Source: Haliclystus octoradiatus (taxonomy: Eukaryota; Cnidaria; Staurozoa; Stauromedusae; Haliclystidae). From it: a stretch of DNA of 64,000 bases. The stretch is from assembly GCA_916610825.1 (NCBI GenBank), contig OU744449.1:12283520-12347519 (forward strand), given 5' to 3'. A model generated the notes under the pieces. It was not told the DNA's origin and ran no database searches. It saw only the letters and a list, made by a program, of their open reading frames with translations. The position numbers and the translations under genes are program-made. Below, piece by piece: positions 33,047-45,358 of the stretch; position 1 is the stretch's first letter, and every line of letters starts with the position of its first letter.

Positions 33047-33500
33047 TTTCAGAAAACTTTATGCCTTTCGAAATCGTTTGGAACATTTGCGATAAACTTC
33101 AATGCCAATGATTGAGAATTAATATCATTTCCAAGACGTGAACCATTAAATGTCGTAATTTGGGTCGTAATTGCATCAATTATTTTTATTTATATCTCTG
33201 ATTAGTCTCATAAATGTATGAAATGTTTTGGACAGCGTTTTTATTCAAAAGCTATCACAAGCGGAGAGGCGCGACACGAAAACAACATGGCAAGGAAAAT
33301 TAATTCAACAAACAACAAACACTTTAGTTCAGCCGCATTATTTAATGGCTATAGAAAGGAAGCTATTGTTGAGCCACTGTTTTTCGTCGTCTTCTTATTT
33401 TCATTATGATTACTCTATATTTGCTTCGTTCGTTCGACAAAATAAGTCTATCACGCGGCTAATTCAAATTCGTAGCGGCTCAAGTTTAATTCCGATGAAG

Positions 33501-34239
33501 CAGTGCCGGATTAACCCATAGGCGGTTTAGGCGGCCGCCTTAGGCCACAGATAATAATAGGCCTCCGGAAATTATGAAAAAAAAAAAAAAAAAAATGAAA
33601 ACACCCAAAAAATTGAAAAAACAGTATTTTTGTGGTCTCTTATGAAATTCTCATATTTTAAACTACAGTAAATACAAGTGTAATTCAGTTTTATCTACAA
33701 GCCATTGGTCACATACATTCTTACAGAAATTGATCAAATTGTTTACAAAGGTCAAGATTTAATTGTCATAACGATTTTGAATTTCCTTCCTGTCTCATAA
33801 TTTTGGTGACAGCATTGCTATTTCGAGATCAAATTACACTTGCTATTCAAGGAAAACAATCATTGACAATAATAACACATTGTTATTAACCACACATGAT
33901 GACTTGTAACTTCCTGTTGTGAAAAAATGATCCCAAAAAGATCGTGTTGCCATGGCAACGACCGATCGCATCGGCTCAAATAAACTGATACAACAAGTAA
34001 GTTGACTTTAGAATGGGAAGGACATTCATTCCATACATTCTATTACAGTAATACTGTATTTATACTAAAAAAGTTATATTCCTAAGAGAGTGATTGTCAT
34101 TGCTCATATAAAAGCAGAATAAAGAGGGAGACCAACAAACAGTATAATTATGTTATTTTCACCAAATTTCCGGAAAAAATTTTTTAGGCCCCATATTAAT
34201 CAATCGCCTAAGGCCACTGATAATATTAATCCGGCACTG
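33501..34239. mobile_element. hAT-type non-autonomous element with 8-bp TSD
   Basis: It starts CAGTGCCGGATTAA and ends with the complement TTAATCCGGCACTG, with similarity continuing about 70 bp inward (a CTTAGGCC block at both ends). The identical octamer CGATGAAG lies on both sides (33493-33500 and 34240-34247). An 8-bp duplication with a CAG terminus is diagnostic of hAT. No transposase frame. It is inserted inside the long-TIR element. Confidence 0.9.
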
Positions 34240-34585
34240 CGATGAAGCATGAATTAACGCAGAAGACCATTTGATCATTACTGATGTTAAATTCGAATTT
34301 CAGATTTATTGAAAACTAGATATCTTCCCTAAAATTAATCGTGAAATATTAACTGTAAATGAGTTTCAAGTAAATTAATAATAAATATGATTGGAGTCGT
34401 TGGTCTTTTTCTGGGCTTGACTTTCATGGCCAAGCATTCTTAGCGAAAGCGAGGCAACCAATTTCCACGCCCCGTGCTGATTCAGCAAAGGCAAGCTTTT
34501 GTCCTCGAGTTAGCAGACTCTACTGTTTACCAAGATTCCATTTTGACAGTGAGTCTGCGAGCAGGCTATCGTATAAGCTGATACC

Positions 34586-37500
34586 TATCTTCAGACTCAG
34601 AGAGAAAACTGTTTCTTTTCGTTCAGAACTTTTTTTTTTACATCATGACGACTAAGGCTTGATATATTGCGTTCTCCACACAACGCTACGACAAAGCCTA
34701 TGTTATTGAATCAACAATACTTGACGGCATCCCTGTTATGATATTTTGGTATTATAAAGTGAGTTACTCTTGATGAATTTAATATCTACTAGTGTTGCAA
34801 ATTTTCAATTTTCAGAGGAGAGGTCAACTCTAACTCCAGATGTTGCGGTGGTGTATTGTTCAGGTTATTGTGTGGTTTTACGGTTTTTATTTACCTGGGT
34901 GTTATCTTAACTAGCTTATGATTATACAACTATTGATTATGAAAGTATGAACTATATTAACTTGTTACATTTTAATCATTAGCAATTAGAATGTACTATG
35001 TTTGAAAATTGCTAGAATTTGATATTGTCTATTTGCTGACTATGTTGTTCTCCTCCACTTGTATTTAAAAATAATTATAATTTATGAAAATAATTGAAGG
35101 GAAATTCTTTATCTTTTATTGTACAGCTAAAATTATGTAGGATCTTGTGTATTAATTTTTACAATTACTTATCTCATTTTCCTTGTGGTAAATTAGTATG
35201 AATTCTGTTTTTGGATTTTATTGCTGTTTTCTTCCCTAACATTTTCAAGAATAATTTTGCATTGTCTGTCCTCTCATAAAAACAAAATTTATTAACAAAA
35301 TGGAATGTTATCACATTACCCTTTTCAAAAGTCTTCCATGCCAGGGCTTCTCTCTTTACTTATATTTTGTATGAAGATAAAGTTGATGCTGCATAGCCCA
35401 ACTGGTCTATTTTTGAAGTTTGGAATGAATAAATCCACCTTTTGAAATCTACTTATGTAATGGTAGATGGAAAATAGAATTACCAAGCAATCGATTTAAC
35501 AATATGAGATAAAATTTATGTGTAAAATCATGCCAACAGAGCTTATTAAAGTTATTATGAAGAATAAAAAACGAAGACATGGTAAGTATTGTTACCTGGC
35601 AGAGTAGATTATTGTTAGGTATTTTGTGTCCTGTTTTCAGCTACTGAAACCAGGCAATGCTTTTCTCTGAATTTCTCTTTCAAGACAGAATCCTGGAAAC
35701 TTCATACACTTCGGAAACCTGTTGCTGCATCCAAAGGCACAACAACATCCCGTAATAAATAACATAAATTCAACAAAGCATAGATCAACCCTGAAAAGAA
35801 GTTCTTTTCGCAATTCTACCCACGTGTAAAGTCAATTCCCGCGATTACAAGGAAACAACAAAAAAATAGCTTCGATTCAAAAATTAAAATAAATTACTTC
35901 CCGATATAAAAATAAATTTTTAGCAACGATTCCATATTTAGCATCATATTTAGCAGCACGTAGGATAGCTCAATATTGTATAACAGAATACTAAATCGAT
36001 ACATATCGCAGAAATAGAGGGAAGAGCTTTTTCTCTCCGTACAAACTTTGTTAGAAAACCCGAGGTGTTGGATCAAATTCTAGCGGAAAAGTCACGTGCG
36101 GCCCTTAATCCAATCAGCGCTGTTAGCGGCGACTTCACAAATTGGCTCAACTCTTTTGGTGTAACCAACAATATTTACTTGGTCTTGGTAATATGATCTT
36201 CATATCGCATGATCTTGATATCTGTATAACAATAAATCCCGCGGTCACGGTCTTTTCAAAATACACCACCAAGATTATCAATCTTTTCTCAAGTGACTCA
36301 ATGGCCATTCTCTTGCCATATTACTAATTTTGAAGACTTTGGTGTAAATAATTGTCACTTATGATTTCAAGTCATCCGATCACTGTTCGACAATCTCTGC
36401 CAAGGCGCATAGAAGAACCCATCTTATTTTTGTGATCATTGACTCCGAGAACATTATAATTTACAATAAAATTTGAGATCATTTCCAATCTCCGCAGATC
36501 ACCCAGCCACGCGGGTAACCATTGCTAGCTCAATATAAGTAATTGCAATATTCATTATAACTTTTTGAAATTAAAAAAATGTTATTTCAAAGTTCAAATT
36601 TTAATTTTTTTAAATTAATATCTACAATATTTGCAACGGCATGACCACCACGACATGGCCGTAAAATCCAGGGAGATGCGGGTGCGATACTTCACTAAAA
36701 ATTCAGATACAGATAATAACTTTCATTCTGTGCTTTGATGAAGAATCAGGTCATTCTACCGAATCGAATATGTGGCATGTTACAAATGCAAATTTTGCCA
36801 AGTTGAATTATTTCCACTAGAGCTTTACTGCTTGTAATAATTTGCACCATATAAAAGATACATTGTCTATAACAAAATTCAAAATTTACCAAATTCGCTG
36901 CAATCGCTATGTATCATTCAAAAATGTTCGATCACTCCCCTTACGCTACTTCTCTTTTCGTCGTTCTGACTTCTCTCGCACAGGGCCTTCAAATATCAGA
37001 GCCTTCTGCTAACCTTCTGTTAGCCTTATTCTTCTTCTCCAGCTATAGAAGGCTGTGTGACACGTTCTTTATACGAAATCCAAGGATTGAGCAACATTTC
37101 TGTCGGTCGTATAACATCATTCTCGTATATCGAGTAATCAACGAAGAAAACGTTTTCCTCTCCAAACAACAAATTCAAATTAAATCGTTTTTCATTTTCG
37201 CACTAATTGTACGCTTGATATGCATCATGAATCATCCAAAACATTTTGTTGTGCAAAATTAAATGACCCCTCAACCAGGAGTATACTGTTACTGCCGTGA
37301 TGATGAAGGATGAAGTCTTAAAAGTATCTTTGAATCATAGTACAATGATTTTAACAAGCAAAAGATACATCATGCATCATAAATATGCAAATATACAGTA
37401 CCATAATATATATATATATCCGTTTCGAAGTAATAGACGCAAAGAGAGGTTGAAATGCATATTTATAGAGCTAAGGAACAAGGGAGACAATTTTTCTGGG

Positions 37501-38022
37501 AGATGGGGAGATCATACTCTGAAAGGGATGCCTCATTCAAAACTGGGTTTATACAATGTGGAATTCACTCAAGACAATTCAAAAATACAAGGATTTCAAG
37601 GTTTAATCGCGTTTAATAAAGGAGTCATGAATCTGTTACCCTTCTTTTGTAAAGTTTATTAAATTAATTCGTTTAGTCAATTACATTTATATTTATATAA
37701 GTAACTTTATTCACATATTTTAATTTAACAATTTTAAACCATAGCATTTTATAGCATGTATCAACTGTCTAACTAATTAGACCCCGTGTAAAAGTATGTC
37801 AGCGAGAGAACATTTTTAAAACTACTTCTTTTCGTTATTACCCGTTCCTGATTAGCCTGTGTGCAGACCTTTAACACTGCAAGCTATGGAGAGCTAGCTA
37901 TAGTTCTTGATAAATGTGGAAGTAGAATTTGATTGACAGAAGATCAACGAAAGCTTTGAAATGTATCCGAGCCTTTGTTGTCATAGAAACGAAAGCTTCC
38001 CCGCGAAAGTCGATGAAAACAA
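34586..38022. other. Intergenic upstream of FBXW10-like gene
   Basis: No supported gene. The plus-strand frames at 36909-37262 and 37297-37662 show no recognised motif and no splice support. The final 200 bp before 38023 would contain the promoter. Confidence 0.4.
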
Positions 38023-41000
38023 ATGGAGGACGAAAAGGGAAAGTTGCAACTAGGAGAGGATTTAAATTTAAAGCATAGCTCGGTAGAATTACAAAATTAT
38101 CTTCCGACAACGAAAATAAAAGGAGATTCACTACTTGTCAAATTAAAACTCAAACACATAGAAAATTATTTCAAAATTATAAGTAGAAGAGTTAAATTTG
38201 AATTGCTTAATTTCATGGTTGAAAATATGCTGCTTGATGGTAACAACTTGAATATACTTACAAGTAGTTTAATAGAAACAACTAAAGATGAACTCTACCA
38301 GCATATTCCTTGTAGACAAGACAATATTTCAAATGCGAAATTGAACCATATCAGCCTTACATTTGAAGAAATAAATTCATTTGTAAACAATTTTAAATGT
38401 TGGTATTCTAATAGTAATAATTGGATTAAAGCAAATACCTTATTTGGCTCCATAAAATTCTGTAATCCATCTTTGATTTGTGAATTAAAACAGAAATGGA
38501 GATCAAAGCAAGGTATGTGTTCTATATATTACTCTATATTGGGCTACTGTGAGCATTGTTTTAAGGTACAATAAGCATATAAATATACATATAAAGCTAT
38601 ATTACAGTATTGTCAATATTGAGTATATGCTATAAGCAGTGTATGGACTTTCATTTTTTATAAAAAGAACACACTTTTATTAAAATTAGGGCTCAAATTC
38701 TGGAAAATTCAAGAATAAACTAAGAACATTCTTAGGCTCGTGTTTGAAGATATTCATCCGCCACAAAATATTAAGATTTAAGGGTGACATTTCTAGAAAC
38801 TTTTGAAGCTCAATTAATGTTTTTATGTTCTTATATAAAGAGTGTAGCTATCTTAGTTGAATATATAAATCCAATTGCACGATGTTGGTTATAAATGTTT
38901 TTTTCTTTTTTGTAGATTTGAAAAATGATTCAAAATTGAAAAATGAAGATGAAAACGATGATAACACATGTGTTCTTGAGAAACAAGATACTATTTTTAA
39001 ACCAAATTCATTCTTAGAAGATCAATTAGTGAAATCTCAGCGACAGTACAAAAATGATTGCAAACATAACAAGAATGATAATTATTTTCATCCTCTAGCA
39101 AATTCATGGGTTAATCCAGATGCATTTACAATCAGTAATGTTTATTATAATTCAACTACAAGATGTACCCCATTTGATAACGAGAAAAATAATCTTGGCA
39201 TCTTGCAAAAGAACGATAAAGGGAGAATTATTAGGAAGGCATATAACATCAGAGAATTTTTAAAAGAAAAACCTATCATACCATTTCTAGATTTCATACC
39301 TTTGTTACCAATATATATTGCAAAATGCATTTTAGGGAAATTGGATTATAAGTCATTAGAAAATTGTGTATGTGTTAGTAGAAAATGGAGAACAATCGCC
39401 GAAGATGTGAAAAGTGAATTAAATTCAACCAAACAACAGAATGAGGATGAATTATTATCAGAGGTAAATTCCCACTGCAATAATTATACTATAAGGCCAT
39501 ACAGTCTATCATCCAATTAGTCAAATGAGGCTCGCCTGTGACTTCAGTCTACAATTGATGATGGAAAAGTTAATGAACGTGAAGTTTCTCAGGCACGGCC
39601 CTAATTACATGTTTCTGTAGGAACCTTCCTGAAACATCTATAAAGTTACAGATGTTTCAGGAAGAATCTCTATATAGGGTATTTGTAGTTTTTCTGTGTA
39701 AGCTGTCTATAGCGGGCAGTGATGAGGAATATTTACGACTAAATGGAAATGACCTCTCTAGACTTTCTAAAGAGGTTAAATTCTATAGAAATCAACATTT
39801 CTAGCATTTTCAAATGACCACTATAGACAATTGGTTGCTCTATATAGGTTAACCTTTATATGCAGGTTTCACTGTACCTTACGACCTGTTCATGTGTGAG
39901 AATAAGACGTAGCTTGATACCTTTCTTGTTAATAATTCTAAGCTTGAAGCAAACCAAGGGATATAGTACCAGTCTTGAAATGAAAGTTGCAAATTTCATC
40001 TTTTACAGTCATGGTTTTTAAAATAAAATATATGAAAAATAAGTGGTGATGATCAAACTACTACTATTTCTGTACCACCGGCGCTGGGAAATTCAAGAAA
40101 TTACTGATTTACATTTTATTTTCAAATACCATCCACAGGTAATGTCGAGAGTCAATCCTGCTTATGCTAGAATTATTCCACTCCATATCCCATGTCTTGA
40201 TGGAGAAGACAAAGTAATCCCTAACACTGAGTCTGAGCATATCAATGTTGAAGAGGAGAAAAATGTATTTGAAGAGCTTGATATGAAATATTGCTACCAG
40301 AATTTAGAGACAAGAATTGTGAATTTTGAAGAACGAAATATTTACTGCTGTGCATATAACGTAATCGTGTTGGTCAATCTGTAAGTATATATATAGTTTT
40401 TGATAATTTTAATCTAACAGTCTAATTCTCATTTTAAAATAATGATTTGTTTTCTTGATGAAGGATTTAGTTGGCGCTTAATCAATGCATGAGTAAAATT
40501 CAAAATACAAGATTTCGGCGACATTTTATCGACCTACTTTCGATCCAATAATATAAAGACACCTTGTAGATTTATGCAACTCCTATATTCTCTATCCACA
40601 CCATGATACCCATGTCCTAATCCTAGAAGGAATATATCTTGCTGGTTCGTGCCACGAAAGCTGTAATTTTACTATAGCCTGACACAATCATTAACATTAA
40701 CCAATCAGTGATCGGAATTACATAATACAAAATAGAAATGTATAAATGGTACTGGCTATAAAAATTGGAAAGCATTAATTTTATTTCTATTGTATTTCTT
40801 CCATCCTTAATTTATTCTGAAATTGTGGCATGTGTAAAATATGACCTTTGTAATGATATAAAACGAGCGAATAATAATTACATTTACAAGGTTAAATATA
40901 AATACACAGAGGGAGACACGGCATAATATATTTGGGTACAATGCAGCGATATTGCCATTTTCTCCGTCATATCCTCAGATAGCATTTTGATGCATGACTT

Positions 41001-44000
41001 TGGTGCATGACTATGCAATAGAATCAGAATAATTTTAAAGGGTAGTATAGCAACTCATACCCTTTTCTCTGAGATAATGTTACTAATTCCATATGCTATA
41101 TTATTATCGTTCAGTAAAGACGCCCATCGTCATATTAGCAGTAGTGATGGTTCAGTTGTTGTTTCTGGATCTGTTGATGGGAAATTAAGAATAATGGACT
41201 CGTCTACTGGAAAGAACCTAAGGACATTCTATGCCCACGTGGGTTCTGTTCGAAGTGTGCAAGTAACTGATGGGAATGCTTTTATGCTCAGTGGCAGCTA
41301 TGATACATCAGTGAGGTAAGTCAAACAACTAATAGAATAATTTTACTGTCGTGCTTCGCTTTCATTTAAATATTTCACTTTTCTATGTCTATAAATAGCT
41401 TGTAATTCTCTATGCATGGTAAGGTAGTCTTTATACTGTATTATATTTGGAATGAATTACAATTGAAATGATGATTTATATATAAAGTTTATATAAAGCA
41501 AAAAACAAAAAGCAAAAAGGCCCTCATCGAGGGCTTAGTTGGTCAAGAAAGCATTTATCTAAAGACCGTGATATTTTGTGACCAATCATGGAATCGGCTA
41601 CTCCGGTATGGAGCCTATATTTAAAGAAAGATTTTTCAATATTATAGCGTGTCCATCAACTACTCTTTTTAAAACATTATAAATTATTTTTATTGTACTG
41701 AAATAATTATGAATAGATATAGAGGTAGGCTACCACCCTAATTTGATCATATATTCAACCTAATGATTATATTAGCGTAACGTTATTATCAAAAGACAAC
41801 ACAGCTGATACAATCATTGTACTAGTTGTATACACTCGTCAGTATGGCTGCTCAAGTCACAGGGGAAATAATTGAGATGCATTCACGTACAATATTCAAT
41901 ATACAGTAATGTATGTTCTGTTCTGAAAGGATATTTTACTTTCAATTTATAGGTTTTGGTCATTAGGCACAGGGCGTTGTCGATACATTTTCAGGGGGTA
42001 CGGTATTATTCATTTAATCATTGTCGACATTATTGATTGGCTGCTGTATACTACTCTACTCTTTCACTCTTAGCAGAAGTAAAATATATTCGTAATTTCT
42101 CAATATATTCTTGATGCATCATCTAATTTTAATTATTTGAATTTTTACTCCAATAGACATAAAGCTTCGATTGTTTGCTTGGCGGTTTACGGCCAGTACG
42201 CTGCTTCAGGATGTATAGACAAAACTGTGAGAAGTGAGTGTTTGTATGGATTAATCGAATTGATAATTTTAGTGTGATATGGTTCATACTAGATACAGTA
42301 TATCGTATCATGATCGTATATAGTGATGAGTTGTCAGTTGTCACCTGAAGTTGTACACTTCAATAACTTATATTGATAACATGAATCAAGATGTTGCTCT
42401 CGTAAAATTAATTCCATATTAACTTTGATTTTAGTTTGGAACCTATCAACTGGAAAATGCAAAACTATTCTAAAGCATCCTTGTGTAGTCAGAGTAGTTA
42501 AAGTGAGTCACAATTATTATAAATTAACTGTTTGGCTTATGTGATACAACAACTATAAAATGATATATAATTAATTATTTTGTTGGTAACATTTTTCATT
42601 GATCAGATCAATCGTGATTTTATTGTCAGTGGTTGTAATGATGGTCAAGTTTTCGTTTGGGATATCAAAACGTCATCAATTATCAAAGTAAGTTATTGTG
42701 TTATCAGAATCTATGTATGCTGCTCTCAAGACATGTAAAATGATAGCGTCTGGAAGATGAAATGATACTATGGCTGACGCTCTCTGAATATTACATTAGT
42801 CAGATTAGGCTGTATATAAGTGTAATACATTAAATTTAACAATGAAGCTAGCATTGAAAATTTTAAAATTATATTAAAGTATCTACCTATACATGTTAAT
42901 ATTACAAAATAAGAAATAAGTCTGCTAACTACCTAAAATATTATATACAATCTTAATATTGATATAGAGATTAACTTTTCATCATTTCTATAGTTTTAAT
43001 CTTATACTTGTTTTATTAAGTTTTGTGCTTCCTTTTTACAGTTATTATTTATTTCTCATATTGCAGATTTACCAAGGTCACATGGCAAGGGTGACTTCAT
43101 TAGCTTTCAATGAATATCACATTGTCAGTGGTAGCCATGACAAATACGCAATGGTATGGTGCATTCTGGGTAATCTGACTTCTTGCTTACATGCACTACG
43201 ACATCGAAGGTAATCCATGGTAGATCAATGGTGGTCCTATATATACAAGTAAATTTATTTTGAGACTCGAGTTCTTGAATTATCAGAAGTTGATGAACAT
43301 AAAATTCAATGTCTGTCATTGGAATAAAGTGAGAAAATAATTGATCATTAACTATGGGATCTGCTATGTTATCTCTCAAGTTTATTACGATTCTGTTATT
43401 GAACATTGATTCTGATAGAATTAACTGCAGATTATGTTGATCCTTTTATCCCATTCATGCATGCCGTAGAAATATTCTTGGAGATATATGGACTGCATAT
43501 TCCGATTTGAAAGTAGACATGACCTAGATTCACACCCATAATTATGTCTGATTTTATTTATGACATTTTACCTGTCTTTATATCCACCCGTCTTAACGAC
43601 TATATAACCTCTCTTTTGTACATACACGCCGTGCCATTTAGCTGCTAAGAATACGTACGCTGCGATAATCATTTGCATCAGCAGCTCACATAGAGGGGGA
43701 TATTTTATTACACAAGGTTACCATTCGAAATTCTTACAATGATCCCATGTTTAGCCTCCTCCAGACATATCCAATAGTCAGTATTTTTGAACGACATTAG
43801 TATAGATCTTATTATGTGCCAATTATTAAAAATATTTATTCATTTTTAACCTCGTAGTGAAGTCCTTTGTCTTGAGATGATGTATGGTCGTATTATCACT
43901 GGATCAGCAGATGGAAAGGTAACTGTATAAATATTAGTTATTTTATTAATTACAATAATTAATACATATTGATCTGGTCATACATCTCCATTCACAGTTA

Positions 44001-44863
44001 CGTATTTGGAGTCTCTTGAACGGTCATTGCATCAAAGTCATTCGTGGTAACAGTCATAACGATGCTATTCGACAATTATTGGCATTTGAAACAAAGTACG
44101 TATAAAGTGGGCACTCTATTATATATATATTCAGTATATGTATGCTGGAATGTATTATAATGGACAATTACTTGGAATTCCATTTTATATCCGCTATTCT
44201 AGATTGATTATAAACACCGAATCAAATGTATTGGTCTATGATTTTGAAAAGGTCACGTGGAACTTCAAATGTAGAGCACACTATTCCACTGAAGACGAAG
44301 CGTCATCTGCTGGAAAGAACAAGCACAGAGATACCATATACCCTCATTCATATCACAGGGCAGCAAGACTCAGAATCTATGGCTCATCCATTAATGCTAA
44401 ACATTCAATGATGTCAACCGTGCGGGTTAAGACGCCGGTTAAGGCAAGACCACGATCTGCATTTCCAAAATCGTGTATTATAGATAAAAAAGAAGTCATT
44501 CGCCCATGCTCCAGCAAAGAATTGCTGGCTCCAAACATTAGCCGTATAATTCCAATTGTAAGCAGCCGTTTAAGCATAGCCGAAAAACAGAGCAATCCAC
44601 ATATTATGCTAGATAGCAATAGTGCAGATGATAAGATATCTCATTGCCAATCGGCTGATCCTTCGAGGCTGAGATCATCTACTAAATCAAAAGCACAGCT
44701 ATATCATCATAGAAGAATTCGACCTAAAACTGCCCCACCTAAAATGTCATCAAGTATGGACAACAATTATCAACCTCTTTGGAAAGATAAATCTGACTTG
44801 AACTTGAGGTCATATTATCAACAGATTGCTTCACATGAGCATCTTTATGATGGGTACCCGTGA
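38023..44863 (+). CDS. FBXW10: F-box/WD40 protein, FBXW10-like
   Basis: Predicted substrate-receptor subunit of an SCF ubiquitin ligase: the F-box binds Skp1 and the WD40 propeller binds the target. Twelve exons keep frame: 38023-38512, 38916-39463, 40139-40380, 41115-41315, 41953-41997, 42157-42233, 42435-42502, 42607-42687, 43067-43209, 43858-43918, 43998-44095 and 44203-44863, giving about 904 residues. The F-box (about 290-325) reads FIPLLPIYIAKCILGKLDYK, then CVCVSRKWR. WD repeats (about 427-690) include VVSGSVDGKLRIMD, AASGCIDKTVR, IVSGCNDGQVFVWD, IVSGSHDKYAMVW and IITGSADGKLRIWS. The long basic tail has two related motifs, KARPRSAFPK and RIRPKTAPPK. The order N-terminal domain, F-box, WD40, basic tail and the length suit FBXW10/CDRT1; another FBXW family member is possible. 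Confidence 0.8.
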
Positions 44864-45358
44864 AACTATACTGCTGAAATGTGAAACGTCACCTTTCGAA
44901 TTGATTGTTTGGATGGACAACCAATCCAATGGAGATAAATAATATTCAGAGATCAATTTCATATAATTTCAATACAAAATGAGTTATATATTTTGCATAT
45001 TCGATGTATTTTTAATATGTAACACAAAAAAATGTATTATGTATAGTTTATATAATATGAAGTGCTCGCTCTGGGAATACCAGACGTACTCAAAGCATAC
45101 ATCTTGAATCATAACATCTTCCGTATCGGTATTATTATTTGCTTGATATACTGTACAATTGTTTGCCTTCTCGACAAGTTGTAAAGCTCAAGTTATCGTC
45201 CAAAAAGCGACCCCAGTCATCATGATCAATCATAATTTCAGACCGAAAGCTGCTTTCCATATGCGAATTCCTGAAATGAAATATGCATGCTTAGACGTTC
45301 TTTGAAACTAAGGCCACACTTTTGAATGTCCATTTTTGATCCCTTGATAGAGGTGATT
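44864..45358. other. Convergent 3' ends
   Basis: About 500 bp between the FBXW10-like stop and the stop of the minus-strand gene. AATAAA-like words occur on plus near 44936. No coding signal. Confidence 0.5.

Larger units (their letters stand above)
32280..34568. mobile_element. Long-TIR DNA element with 9-bp TSD (MULE-like), host of nested insertions
   Basis: Arms of about 100 bp, 32280-32382 and 34470-34568, are inverted copies starting TAGCCTGCTCGCAGACTC. They are flanked by the same 9-bp word TCGTATAAG (32271-32279 and 34569-34577). Long TIRs with a 9-bp duplication fit Mutator-like elements. No transposase is seen. The interior is mostly two further elements (32521-33046 and 33501-34239), so the original was perhaps about 1 kb. 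Confidence 0.8.

Noticed and set aside
36909-37662. Two plus-strand frames of about 120 codons
   Set aside because: No recognisable domain and no supporting splice sites; composition typical of AT-rich spacer.
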